Below, in pieces: positions 45,485 through 55,079 of a stretch of 64,000 nt of DNA (position 1 is the first letter of the stretch; every line of letters starts with the position of its first letter). This stretch comes from Rhizobium sp. CG5. GTDB taxonomy: Bacteria; Pseudomonadota; Alphaproteobacteria; Rhizobiales; Rhizobiaceae. The translations under genes were made by a program, and so were the position numbers. The notes beneath the pieces were generated by a model. That model did no database searches and was not told the origin of the DNA. It saw only the letters and a list, made by a program, of their open reading frames with translations. The stretch spans positions 62,001 to 126,000 of the forward strand of contig NZ_JABAEF010000007.1 in assembly GCF_023701945.1 (NCBI RefSeq), given 5' to 3'.

Positions 45485-46888
45485 TTAGAAGAACGATCCG
45501 GCCATCTCGGGCGAGCCTTCCAGGGCGTGGCCCATGAATTCCAGGGCGCCTTTCAGCCTTTCCCGCGTGATGGAGCCACCCAGGCAGACCCGGACGGCCT
45601 CGTCGGGCGTACCCTCGACGGTGAACGCATCGCTGGCGACGACGCCAATGCCGGAATTGCGCATATGGCTGCCGAAGGTCGACCGGGTCCAGCCATTGGT
45701 CAGCGGCAGCCAGATGTTGAAACTGATCGGATCGGCCCGGTAACTGCCAGCCGGCAGCAGTGCCGCGACGATCTGCTGGCGTGCCGCCGCCTCTGTCCGG
45801 ATGAAGCGCAGAATGGTGTCGGCCGTGCCGTCCTCGATCCAGCGCGTCGCCAGCGCCACATTGAGCGGCGAGGCCATGACATTATTGGCACGCATGGCGC
45901 TGACAAAGGGCCAGGCGGATTTGGTATCCGGGGCCACGACATAGGCAAGCCGCAGGCCGGCACCGATGCACTTGGCCAGTCCGCCGATATGCCAGGTCAG
46001 ATCGGGCGCCATGGTGGCGAGCGGCGGCGGTGCATGGACCGGGATGAAACCATAGGCGTCGTCCTCGACAACAGGCACGTGATATTTGCGGGCCACGGCG
46101 CAGATTTCCTCCCGCCGCTTCTCCGGCACGGTCAGCGTCGTCGGGTTCTGCAGGGTGGGGTTGAGATAGATCGCCTTGGGCGAGCGATTCTTGCAGGCCT
46201 CGGCAAACGCGTCCGGGATGACGCCATGTTGGTCCATGGCCAGGCCGCAGAGGCTGAGGCGCAGCTGCGCGGCAATCGAGCGGATGCCGGGATAGGTGAT
46301 ATTTTCGCACAGCACCGTCTGGCCAGGCTTTGCCAGGTTGGAGAGGATGGCCAGCAGGGCCGGGTGGGCGCCGGGTGTCACGAAGATCCGCTCCTGCGAC
46401 GGCACCAGGCCGCGACGGCTGAGCCAGGCGGCGGCGGCGTCCTTGTCCATCGGCGAGCCGCCAAACCCCTGGTAGCGCAGAAGCGACACCAGATTGGAGG
46501 CGACCGCCGTCAGGCCCTCCTGCATCCGTTCCAGAAGTGCTGGATCATCCGGCTCCGGCGGCATGTTCATGGAAAAATCGATGGCCAGCGTGCGGCGCGG
46601 ATCAGGGGCGGCGGCAAGGGCAAAGCCGCGCCGCTCCTTGTCGACGCCACCGGTCACAAAGGTGCCGCGTCCGACATGGGAACTGACAAGCCCGCGCTTG
46701 TGCGCCTCGACATAACCGCGCGCCACGGTGGTAAAGTCCATGTTCAGCCGCTTGGCCAGGTCGCGCTGCGGCGGCAGGCGGTCGCCGACCACCAGAACGC
46801 CGCTGCGCAGGTCCATCTCGATCAGGTCGGCGATCGCCATATAGCGCGGGCTGGTGCTGCGGGTCAGGTCTGGTAGCCATTCTTTCAT
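45485..46888 (-). CDS. MocR-type regulator (GntR HTH fused to a PLP-dependent aminotransferase-like domain)
   Basis: 467 residues from the ATG at 46888 (MKEWLPDLTRSTSPRYMAIA), with AGGG 7 bp upstream. Residues about 15-85 form a GntR winged helix (LPPQRDLAKRLNMDFTTVAR; SSHVGRGTFVTGG). The rest is a fold-type I aminotransferase-like domain, with YLNPTLQNPTTLT, VVEDDAYGF and the PLP-lysine region GGLAKCIGAGLRLAYV. It is transcribed divergently from the Nit1C cluster and is its likely regulator, sensing an amino compound through PLP. MocR proteins usually bind paired direct repeats, and such pairs are present at both ends of this gene. Confidence 0.9.
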   Translation of the reverse strand: MKEWLPDLTRSTSPRYMAIADLIEMDLRSGVLVVGDRLPPQRDLAKRLNMDFTTVARGYVEAHKRGLVSSHVGRGTFVTGGVDKERRGFALAAAPDPRRTLAIDFSMNMPPEPDDPALLERMQEGLTAVASNLVSLLRYQGFGGSPMDKDAAAAWLSRRGLVPSQERIFVTPGAHPALLAILSNLAKPGQTVLCENITYPGIRSIAAQLRLSLCGLAMDQHGVIPDAFAEACKNRSPKAIYLNPTLQNPTTLTVPEKRREEICAVARKYHVPVVEDDAYGFIPVHAPPPLATMAPDLTWHIGGLAKCIGAGLRLAYVVAPDTKSAWPFVSAMRANNVMASPLNVALATRWIEDGTADTILRFIRTEAAARQQIVAALLPAGSYRADPISFNIWLPLTNGWTRSTFGSHMRNSGIGVVASDAFTVEGTPDEAVRVCLGGSITRERLKGALEFMGHALEGSPEMAGSFF

Positions 46889-46918
46889 GTCATGCCCTGC
46901 GCGATTCTGTCCTGTTCC

Positions 46919-47192
46919 ATTGACTGTATATTGTCGCAGCTGCGCGCTGTCATCAGGAAAGACGTGCGACTGCCCCCGGCGAGCCAACCCATGCATTTCT
47001 TCACCAAAAACCGCCCAAAGTAGCTCCTGCCAAGTCGAGGCCCGATACGTTGAGCTCCGGAAGCAAATAAATTGATGGCAGATTGAACGCATCAAAATCG
47101 CGCCATAGCGCTGCAGATTTCGGCAGGCATTTGCCCTTGGATTCGACAGAGGTTTCTAAGTTTCTTTTCTATTGAATGCATAATTGAATGTA
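46919..47192. promoter_or_regulatory. Array of ATTGAnnGCA-like repeats between MocR and Nit1C
   Basis: Copies: ATTGACTGTA (46919-46928), ATTGATGGCA (47071-47080), ATTGAACGCA (47082-47091, followed by TCAAA to make an imperfect inverted repeat), ATTGAATGCA (47171-47180) and ATTGAATGTA (47183-47192). Two pairs have spacings of 11 and 12 bp. The last pair ends about 65 bp before the predicted Nit1C transcription start. Likely binding sites of the MocR regulator (inference). Confidence 0.55.
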
Positions 47193-47231
47193 TCTGCTTA
47201 TTATTTGATCGGATATTGCCAAAAATCAATT

Positions 47232-47247
47232 TGGCACGGGCTTTGCA
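47232..47247 (+). promoter_or_regulatory. Sigma-54 (-24/-12) promoter of the Nit1C cluster
   Basis: TGGCACGGGCTTTGCA matches the consensus TGGCACG-N4-TTGCW perfectly; GG and GC are exactly 10 bp apart. Transcription should start near 47258, giving a leader of about 40 nt with ribosome site AGAGGAG before the ATG at 47299. This ties the cluster to RpoN and probably to nitrogen status. No clear NtrC site was found upstream. Confidence 0.88.
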
Positions 47248-47298
47248 ATCTTTGAACTGCGCCCACGAGAGGCTCACGTTCAACCAGAGGAGCGATCC

Positions 47299-47781
47299 AT
47301 GCCCGCAGTGACCAAACCGGCCCATGAAAAGGGTGACTTCTTCGTCGACTATGAGGAGAAGGTGTTCGAAGACGTCCAGGCCAAGGAGGGCGACAAAGCC
47401 CTCGTCACCTTCCACACAGTGGCCTTCGAAGGCTCGATCGGCCTGGTCAACCTGCTGCAGGCCAAGCGGCTGAAGCGCAAGGGCTTTGAGACCTCCATCC
47501 TGCTCTATGGTCCGGGCGTGACGCTCGGCGTACAGCGCGGCTTCCCCAAACTCGGCGACGAAGCCTTCCCCGGCCACCTCAACTTCAACAACCAGATCGC
47601 CGGCTTCATGGAAGAGGGCGGCAAGGTCTATGCCTGCCGGTTCGCGCTGCAGGCGCTCTATGGCCATGGCGAGCCGTCGCTGATCCCCGGCATCAAGCCG
47701 ATCAGCCCGCTCGATGTGCTCGACCTCATCCTCATCCACCGCCGCGACGGGGCCTTCATCCTCGACACCTGGACGCTCTGA
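47299..47781 (+). CDS. MSMEG_0572/Sll0783-family nitrogen starvation response protein (Nit1C gene 1)
   Basis: 160 residues, first gene of the conserved Nit1C cluster. The biochemical role is unknown; family members respond to nitrogen starvation. The sequence reads like a small alpha/beta domain similar to DsrE/F proteins ([40 protein letters not shown]), with one Cys in [14 protein letters not shown] that could be functional (inference). It is separated from the remaining genes by 60 bp containing a strong hairpin with a T-run (47789-47818), so it may be made in excess of the others. Confidence 0.88.
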   Translation: MPAVTKPAHEKGDFFVDYEEKVFEDVQAKEGDKALVTFHTVAFEGSIGLVNLLQAKRLKRKGFETSILLYGPGVTLGVQRGFPKLGDEAFPGHLNFNNQIAGFMEEGGKVYACRFALQALYGHGEPSLIPGIKPISPLDVLDLILIHRRDGAFILDTWTL

Positions 47782-47788
47782 CCGATCA

Positions 47789-47818
47789 GGCGGGGCGCGT
47801 GTCGCCCCGCCGCCTTTT
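47789..47818 (+). terminator. Hairpin with T-run inside the Nit1C operon
   Basis: Perfect 9-bp stem GGCGGGGCG/CGCCCCGCC (47789-47797 / 47803-47811) with a 5-nt loop, followed by GCCTTTT. It lies 7 bp after the stop of the first gene and 24 bp before the nitrilase start. As no other promoter is obvious in the gap, it may act as a partial terminator or a 3'-end stabiliser. Confidence 0.7.
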
Positions 47819-47841
47819 CACCTCAGCCAAAGGACCGTGTC

Positions 47842-48879
47842 ATGGACAAGAAAACCGTGCGGGCCGCCGCCGCCCAGATCGCGCCGGATCTGACGTCGCG
47901 CGAAAAAACCATCGCCCGCGTGCTGGAGACGATCCGCGAGGCGGCGTCGAGGGGCGCGGAGCTGATCGTCTTTCCCGAGACCTTCGTGCCTTGGTATCCC
48001 TATTTCTCCTTCGTGCTGCCGCCGGTCCTGTCGGGGCGCGACCATATCAGGCTCTACGAGGAGGCGGTCACGGTTCCGTCGCCCGCCACCGATGCTGTTG
48101 CTGCGGCCGCCCGCGAACACGGCATCGTCGTGCTTCTCGGCATCAACGAGCGCGACCACGGTACCTTATACAATACCCAGCTGCTGTTTGATGCCGACGG
48201 CACGCTGATCCTCAAACGCCGCAAGATCACGCCGACCTTCCACGAGCGGATGATCTGGGGGCAGGGGGATGGCTCCGGCCTCAAGGTGGTCGACAGTGCT
48301 GTCGGCCGCATCGGTGCGCTGGCCTGCTGGGAGCATTACAATCCGCTGGCCCGCTACGCGCTGATGGCCCAGCACGAGGAGATCCACCTCGCGCAGTTTC
48401 CCGGCTCGCTGGTCGGCCCCATCTTCGCCGACCAGATGGAGGTGACCATCCGCCATCACGCGCTGGAAAGCGGTTGCTTCGTCATCAATTCCACCGGCTG
48501 GCTGACGCCCGAACAGATCCAGTCGATCACGCCGGATCCCGGCCTGCAGAAGGCGCTGACCGGCGGCTGCATGACGGCGATCATCTCGCCGGAGGGCAAA
48601 CATCTTGCCCCGCCGATCACCGAGGGCGAGGGCATCCTGATTGCCGATCTCGACATGAGCCTGATCGTCAAGCGCAAGCGGATGATGGATTCGGTCGGCC
48701 ACTATGCCCGCCCTGAACTGCTGCATCTCGTCCTCAACGACAGGCCGACCGCCCCGATGGTCACCCCGGCCGCCCATCCTCTTCCCGAACGGACCCAGAC
48801 AAGGATCGACACCGATGGACACGAGAACCCTTCCCTCGACCGAAACGCTGATCAACGAGTTGCAGTCCTTCGGGGCTAG
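47842..48879 (+). CDS. Nitrilase, Nit1/Nit6803 family (Nit1C gene 2)
   Basis: 345 residues. The Glu-Lys-Cys triad of the nitrilase superfamily is visible: Glu46 ([13 protein letters not shown]), Lys128 (KRRKITPTF) and Cys162 ([10 protein letters not shown]). It hydrolyses nitriles to acids plus ammonia; the Nit1 branch acts on small or aliphatic nitriles, and the cluster has been linked to growth on cyanide as nitrogen source in pseudomonads. The C-terminal tail beyond about residue 320 overlaps the next gene by 65 bp and looks unconserved. Ribosome site AAAGGA. Confidence 0.93.
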   Translation: MDKKTVRAAAAQIAPDLTSREKTIARVLETIREAASRGAELIVFPETFVPWYPYFSFVLPPVLSGRDHIRLYEEAVTVPSPATDAVAAAAREHGIVVLLGINERDHGTLYNTQLLFDADGTLILKRRKITPTFHERMIWGQGDGSGLKVVDSAVGRIGALACWEHYNPLARYALMAQHEEIHLAQFPGSLVGPIFADQMEVTIRHHALESGCFVINSTGWLTPEQIQSITPDPGLQKALTGGCMTAIISPEGKHLAPPITEGEGILIADLDMSLIVKRKRMMDSVGHYARPELLHLVLNDRPTAPMVTPAAHPLPERTQTRIDTDGHENPSLDRNADQRVAVLRG

Positions 48880-49933
48880 GCTGGTCGATCCCAAGGCCGG
48901 CCATGAAAGCCGCCGCGGCGGCGCCGGCCCGTCCGACCACAAGGCCCTGACCATCGACGGCATGACCGTGATGGTGCCGGTGCATACGGCACCCGCCTTC
49001 GAGAGCCCCTATGTCGTCGAAAAGCCGGATGAAACTGGCAAAAGCCGCATCAGCCGCGACGGCACTGTGCTGGGCGAAGTCTCCTTTCCGCTGCGGCCAC
49101 GCTTTTACGAGCGCTCCACGGCGGATGGCATTCCCTATTCGCAGATCGCCGTGCTGCATGGCCGCGACGTGCTGGCGACCACGGTGCTGCAGACCTGCAT
49201 CCGCTACCAGAGCCGCACCAAGACCTGTCAGTTCTGCGCCATCGGCCAGTCATTGGCGGCGGGTCGGACCATCGCCCACAAGACGCCCGCGCAGCTGGCT
49301 GAGGTCGCCAAGGCCGCCGTGGAACTGGATGGCGTCAAGCACATGGTTATGACGACAGGCACCCCCAAGGGCGACGACCGGGGTGCCGCCGTGCTGGCTG
49401 ACAGCGCCCGCGCCATCAAGGCCGCTGTCGACCTGCCGATCCAGGGCCAGTGCGAGCCGCCGGAAGACGATCTCTGGTTCGAGCGCATGAAGGAGGCCGG
49501 CATCGACACGCTCGGCATGCATCTGGAGGTGGTCACGCCCGAGGTGCGCGCCCGCATCATGCCCGGCAAGGCGCAGGTGCCGGTGGAGAAATACATGCGC
49601 TCCTTCGAGGCGGCGGTAAAGGTTTTCGGCCGCGGCCAGGTCTCGACCTATATCCTGGCCGGTCTCGGCGATACGCGCGAAGCGATCCTCGACATCTGCG
49701 AACAGCTAGTCGCCATCGGCGTCTACCCCTTCGTCGTGCCCTTCGTGCCGATCGCCGGCACGCCGCTGGAAAGCCATCCCACCCCATCGCCGGCCTTCAT
49801 GCACTCGATCCTCGAGCCGCTGTCGCGCCTGCTGGTCGAGAGCGGGCTGAAATCCGTCGACATCAAAGCCGGCTGCGGCAAATGCGGCGCCTGCTCGGCG
49901 CTGTCGACCTATGAAAGGAGACTGACCGCATGA
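48815..49933 (+). CDS. MSMEG_0568-family radical SAM protein (Nit1C gene 3)
   Basis: 372 residues from the ATG at 48815, inside the 3' end of the nitrilase gene. The first Fe-S motif is [18 protein letters not shown]: Cys128, Cys138, Cys141, that is CX9CX2C instead of the usual CX3CX2C. The TIM-barrel core follows ([15 protein letters not shown] with the glycine motif; [20 protein letters not shown]). The C-terminus has a second Cys group, GCGKCGACS (Cys354, 357, 360), a candidate auxiliary cluster. The reaction is unknown. The 4-bp ATGA overlap couples it to the GNAT gene. Confidence 0.9.
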   Translation: MDTRTLPSTETLINELQSFGARLVDPKAGHESRRGGAGPSDHKALTIDGMTVMVPVHTAPAFESPYVVEKPDETGKSRISRDGTVLGEVSFPLRPRFYERSTADGIPYSQIAVLHGRDVLATTVLQTCIRYQSRTKTCQFCAIGQSLAAGRTIAHKTPAQLAEVAKAAVELDGVKHMVMTTGTPKGDDRGAAVLADSARAIKAAVDLPIQGQCEPPEDDLWFERMKEAGIDTLGMHLEVVTPEVRARIMPGKAQVPVEKYMRSFEAAVKVFGRGQVSTYILAGLGDTREAILDICEQLVAIGVYPFVVPFVPIAGTPLESHPTPSPAFMHSILEPLSRLLVESGLKSVDIKAGCGKCGACSALSTYERRLTA

Positions 49934-50472
49934 TGTTCGAACCGATCATCCCGTTCAGGACCTCCGAATATCAGATCAAGTTCGCCACCTCAAACTGGGA
50001 ACGGCGGGAAGCTCATGCGCTTCGGCGTGCCGTGTTCTGCGAGGAGCAGAAGATCTTCGAAGGCGACGATCGCGATGCGATCGACGACCATGCCATCCCG
50101 ATCGTCGCGCTGTCGATGCTGGGCGTCGTCGCCGACCAGCTGGTCGGCACCGTGCGCATTCACGAGGCGGAACCCGGCGTTTGGTGGGGATCGCGGCTGG
50201 CGGTGCACGAGGATTTCCGCAAGATCGGCGCACTCGGCGCCACCTTGATCAAGCTTGCGGTCTCTTCCGCCAATGCCATGGGCTGCCACCGTTTCCTTGC
50301 CAATGTCCAGGTGCAGAACGGCTTGCTGTTCCGCCGGCTGCATTGGGACGTGATCGAGGAGTTCGAGATCTACGGCAAGCCGCATCTCAGGATGCAGGCT
50401 GATCTGGCGTTTTACCCGCCCTGTGTGACGCCCGAGACAGGGTTTGTCGCGCTCCCGAAAAAGGCGGCCTGA
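49930..50472 (+). CDS. MSMEG_0567/Sll0786-family GNAT N-acetyltransferase (Nit1C gene 4)
   Basis: 180 residues. Acetyl-CoA-binding region SRLAVHEDFRKIGALGATLI (about residues 80-100) and a terminal strand set around FLANVQVQNGLLFRRLHW. It belongs to the acyltransferase type kept with Nit1C clusters and presumably transfers an acyl group to the pathway's product; donor and acceptor are unknown. A second ATG lies one codon later (49933). It starts inside the stop of the radical SAM gene and ends 2 bp before the next start. Confidence 0.88.
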   Translation: MMFEPIIPFRTSEYQIKFATSNWERREAHALRRAVFCEEQKIFEGDDRDAIDDHAIPIVALSMLGVVADQLVGTVRIHEAEPGVWWGSRLAVHEDFRKIGALGATLIKLAVSSANAMGCHRFLANVQVQNGLLFRRLHWDVIEEFEIYGKPHLRMQADLAFYPPCVTPETGFVALPKKAA

Positions 50473-50474
50473 GC

Positions 50475-51443
50475 ATGTCCTTCGATCTCGTCGCCATCGC
50501 CAACACGCTCCGGGCCAGCGCCGGCATATCCGCCAAGGCAGATATTTCCGCCGTGGCGGCGCGGCTGGGGCTCACCGGCCAGACTGTCGCGGTCGGCGAT
50601 GATTGCGCGGCCATCCCGGATGGCGACGGCTTCCTGCTGTTGGCCATCGAAGGCTTCATCAACGAATTCGTCGCGGCCGATCCGTGGTTTGCCGGCTGGT
50701 GCGGGGTCATGGTCAATATCTCAGATGTCGTCGCCATGGGCGGACGCCCCATCGCCGTGGTCGATGCCGTCTGGGCCAATGGCGAGGACGGGGCAGCCCC
50801 GGTGCTCGACGGCATGCAGGCGGCGGCCGAGACCTTCGGCGTGCCGATCGTTGGCGGCCATACCAATATCCGGACCGACCGCGGCCAGTTGTCCGTTGCG
50901 ATCCTCGGCCGGGCCAGGCGTCTGCTGACCAGTTTCGACGCCAGGCCGGGCGACCGGCTGATCGCCGCCGTGGATCACCGCGGCCGCTACCGCGTACCGT
51001 TCAACAACTGGGAAGCCGCGACAACAGCCCCGCCGGAACGGCTGCGTGCCGACCTCGACATCCTGCCCGACATCGCCGAGGCCGGATTGGCCTATGCCGC
51101 CAAGGATATCAGCCAGGGCGGCATCGTCGGCACGGCGATCATGCTGGCCGAATGCTCCGACGTCGGCATCGAGATCGACCTCAAGGCCATTCCGGTGCCC
51201 GACGGCGTGGCCATGGATCGCTGGCTGCAAACCTTTCCGAGCTTCGGGTATCTGCTCGCGGTGCCGGAGGAAAACGCCGCTGTCGTCCTGGAGCGTTTTG
51301 CTAAGAGAGACATTGTCGCCGCCGTCATCGGCGCGGTGACGCCGGGTTCGCAAATCGCGGTGACTGCGGATGGCAAGCGCGAACTGATCCGCGACCACCA
51401 GGCCACGCCGCTGATGCAACTTGCCAGGGAGGCCGCCCTTTGA
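50475..51443 (+). CDS. Sll0787-family AIR synthase-like (PurM/ThiL fold) protein (Nit1C gene 5)
   Basis: 322 residues. PurM/ThiL-type features: GDDCAAIPDGDGFLLLAIEG (ATP/metal-binding Asp pair), WCGVMVNISDVVAMGGRPIA, GVPIVGGHTNIRTDRGQLSV, and YAAKDISQGGIVGTAIMLAE in the C-terminal domain. This fold uses ATP to activate a carbonyl or phosphorylate a substrate; the specific role in Nit1C is unknown. The stop overlaps the TTG start of the glycosyltransferase. Confidence 0.88.
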   Translation: MSFDLVAIANTLRASAGISAKADISAVAARLGLTGQTVAVGDDCAAIPDGDGFLLLAIEGFINEFVAADPWFAGWCGVMVNISDVVAMGGRPIAVVDAVWANGEDGAAPVLDGMQAAAETFGVPIVGGHTNIRTDRGQLSVAILGRARRLLTSFDARPGDRLIAAVDHRGRYRVPFNNWEAATTAPPERLRADLDILPDIAEAGLAYAAKDISQGGIVGTAIMLAECSDVGIEIDLKAIPVPDGVAMDRWLQTFPSFGYLLAVPEENAAVVLERFAKRDIVAAVIGAVTPGSQIAVTADGKRELIRDHQATPLMQLAREAAL

Positions 51444-52594
51444 CCCGCCCCTTGCGCATTGCCATGCTGACCCATTCGACCAATCCGCGCGGCGGCGTGG
51501 TGCATGCCATGCATCTCAGCGAGGCCCTTGTGGCGCTGGGTCACGAGGTGGTCCTGCACGCACCCGACGCCAGCGGCCACGGCTTCTTCCGCCAGCCGCG
51601 CTGTGGCACCGCATGCTTGCCCGTCGCCCCCGCGTCCACGTCCATGACTGAAATGGTCGAGCAGCGCATAGCCGACTATGTGGCCCATTTCGAACGACCG
51701 TCGGCGCGGGGTTTCGACCTCTACCATGCCCATGACGGCATATCGGGCAATGCACTGGCGACCTTGAAGGCGCGCGGGCTGATCCGCGGATTCGCCCGCA
51801 CCGTCCACCATATCGACCAGTTTGCCGATCCGCGCCTGATGAGCCTGCAACGCTGCTCGATCGACCGCGCCGACCGCTTCTTCACCGTCAGCCGGGTGTG
51901 GCAGGAGATGCTCGCCGCCGAGGGCAAGGCATCGGTCAATGTCGGAAACGGCGTTGATACGAGCCGCTTTTCACCCCGGCAGGACGGGCGGGACATTGGC
52001 TTGCACGCGCGGCTCAATCTGCCGTCAGGTCCCGTCTTTCTCAGCATCGGCGGCGTCGAGGCCCGCAAGAACACGCTTCGCATTCTGGAAGCCTTCGCCC
52101 AGCTCAAGGCGGTCAGGCCGGATGCGCAACTGGTGATCGCCGGCGGCGTGTCGCTGCTCGATCATGGAGCCTATCAAAGCGAATTCCACGCCGTGCTTTC
52201 AGAGTTGCCCGCACTTCGCGGCGCCGTGCACCTGATCGGCGCGGTTGCGGATGAGGACATGCCGGCGCTGTTTCGACTGGCCGATGCGCTGGTCTTTCCC
52301 TCGGTGAAGGAAGGCTTCGGTCTTGTGGTGCTGGAGGCCATGGCAAGCGGCGTGCCGGCCGTCGTCTCCTGCATCGCGCCGTTTACCGAATATCTCTCGC
52401 CCGACGACGCGATCTGGTGCGATCCGCGCAATCCGGCGTCGATCGCCGAGGCCATGATGCTGTCGCTTGCCGAGCCGATCCGCCGCCGGCTGCTGCCTGC
52501 AGGACTTGCCGTCGCCACCCGTCACGGCTGGCAGAAGACCGCCGAGGCCCATATCGCCAGTTATCTTGTACTCAGGGAGCCCGCCCATGCCTGA
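51440..52594 (+). CDS. MSMEG_0565-family glycosyltransferase (Nit1C gene 6), TTG start
   Basis: 384 residues. The start is TTG at 51440, overlapping the previous stop (TTGA), with AGGGAGG 7 bp upstream; the next ATG (51464) would remove the first strand (RIAMLTHSTNPRGGVVHA). GT4-type Rossmann folds: VGNGVDTSRFSP, PVFLSIGGVEARKNTLRILE and the nucleotide-sugar region LVFPSVKEGFGLVVLEAMAS with the EX7E pattern. It probably glycosylates the cluster's product. It overlaps the next gene by 8 bp. Confidence 0.9.
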   Translation: MTRPLRIAMLTHSTNPRGGVVHAMHLSEALVALGHEVVLHAPDASGHGFFRQPRCGTACLPVAPASTSMTEMVEQRIADYVAHFERPSARGFDLYHAHDGISGNALATLKARGLIRGFARTVHHIDQFADPRLMSLQRCSIDRADRFFTVSRVWQEMLAAEGKASVNVGNGVDTSRFSPRQDGRDIGLHARLNLPSGPVFLSIGGVEARKNTLRILEAFAQLKAVRPDAQLVIAGGVSLLDHGAYQSEFHAVLSELPALRGAVHLIGAVADEDMPALFRLADALVFPSVKEGFGLVVLEAMASGVPAVVSCIAPFTEYLSPDDAIWCDPRNPASIAEAMMLSLAEPIRRRLLPAGLAVATRHGWQKTAEAHIASYLVLREPAHA

Positions 52595-52874
52595 AATGCG
52601 CTTTGTCGTCACCTGGCCCGACGGCCGGGACGAGGAATGCTATTCGCCCTCGCTGATCATCAAGGATTTCTTTGCCGAGGGGCAGAGCTATCCGCTGGCC
52701 GATTTCATCGACCGCAGCCGACAGGCGCTGACCATCGCCAGCGATCGGGTGGAGGCCAAATACGGATTTCCCTGTTCGCTCGCCCGCGGCCAGCTTGCCC
52801 GCATCGAGACCGCCGCGAGCCACTTCCATGATCGCGAGGCGGCATCCGTCATCGTGAAGACCTTTCTCGCCTAA
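52587..52874 (+). CDS. MSMEG_0570-family nitrogen starvation response protein (Nit1C gene 7)
   Basis: 95 residues. Small soluble protein, no signal or membrane segment, opening MPEMRFVVTWPDGRDEECYS, a beta-strand pattern seen across the family, with PLADFIDRSRQALTIASDRV as a likely helix. Function unknown; always associated with Nit1C. It has one conserved-looking Cys (EECYSPS) and another in FPCSLARG. It is coupled to the glycosyltransferase by an 8-bp overlap. Confidence 0.88.
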   Translation: MPEMRFVVTWPDGRDEECYSPSLIIKDFFAEGQSYPLADFIDRSRQALTIASDRVEAKYGFPCSLARGQLARIETAASHFHDREAASVIVKTFLA

Positions 52875-52884
52875 GGAGCGAACC

Positions 52885-54159
<1,275 letters not shown>

Positions 54160-54203
54160 GGCCGCGGCCGGATTGCCGTTCTCTTGCGATAAGGAAACCC
54201 ATC

Positions 54204-55040
54204 ATGAATATGATGCCCGGCGATCTCCCCACCCTTTGCAAGTCCGGCGTCCGGTCCCGGGCGCTCGTCGAAGCAGCGCTTTGTCCGCAGATCCTGCTCG
54301 GCATGCCGCATCTGACGCCCTTCGGCCTGTCGCGCACATGGTTGCTGAAGGAGCTCGGGCACCGGCACTGGCTTCTGCTGGCCGGTCGGCTGGGCCTCGA
54401 TGATGCGGATTTCCGCACCCCGGACGGCAACGAAGCCTATGCTGCCTTTTCGGCTCTGAAGATCGATGCCCGGTTGTCGCGGGGCCGCCCCAATGCGGTT
54501 CTGACGATCCGTTCCAACCTCTACCGCGTGTCCGACACGCGCACGGAAAGCCTCCATGCCTTGCAGATTGATGGTCACGACATCGGCACGGTCGTGCTGC
54601 AATCGGTCTTCGTGGCCCGCACCGGGCAGGACAACCGGTCCATCCGGCGGTCGCTGGTTCGTCATTTCCGGACCGAGGGGCCCGTTGCCGAGAGCCTGCT
54701 GACGGAGGATATCGCGGCCTTGCGCCTTTGCAACGAACCGGATGGTCTCCCCGAGCGGGAGATGTCGTTCCAGCCCTGTCCCTTTGAAGAGTTCAACGGC
54801 GCCGGTCTGCTCTACTTTGCCGAATATGTTGGGCTGATGGGGCGTGCCTTCTGCCAGTGGGAGGGACAGGCGGCGGCGCAGAGGCTGGACCGGCCCCTGG
54901 CGGTGCTCTTCTCCGGCAACATCAATCAGGGTGAGAAGCTCCGCATTGGGCTCTATTCGACCTGCGACCAGAAGCAGGCGAGCCGTTGCGTGATCCAGAG
55001 GCCGGACGGCTCTGTTCTGGTTCGCGCTCTGTTTGGCTAG
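54204..55040 (+). CDS. LnmK-like (Pnap_2097-family) biosynthetic protein
   Basis: 278 residues, double hot-dog-type protein related to the polyketide acyltransferase/decarboxylase LnmK. The family signature near the start is LGMPHLTPFGLSRTWLLKEL, then GHRHWLLLA; the middle has RSNLYRVSDTRTESLHA and the C-terminal half FNGAGLLYFAEYVGLMGRA. Pnap_2097-type proteins often accompany Nit1C-like or small biosynthetic loci. Ribosome site AAGGA. It lies 44 bp after the flavoprotein with no terminator, so it is probably part of the same transcript and may add an acyl-handling step (inference). Confidence 0.75.
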   Translation: MNMMPGDLPTLCKSGVRSRALVEAALCPQILLGMPHLTPFGLSRTWLLKELGHRHWLLLAGRLGLDDADFRTPDGNEAYAAFSALKIDARLSRGRPNAVLTIRSNLYRVSDTRTESLHALQIDGHDIGTVVLQSVFVARTGQDNRSIRRSLVRHFRTEGPVAESLLTEDIAALRLCNEPDGLPEREMSFQPCPFEEFNGAGLLYFAEYVGLMGRAFCQWEGQAAAQRLDRPLAVLFSGNINQGEKLRIGLYSTCDQKQASRCVIQRPDGSVLVRALFG

Positions 55041-55079
55041 GGAAATGGTGGCCGGGATTCGCAGCCTTGATGTCGGTCT

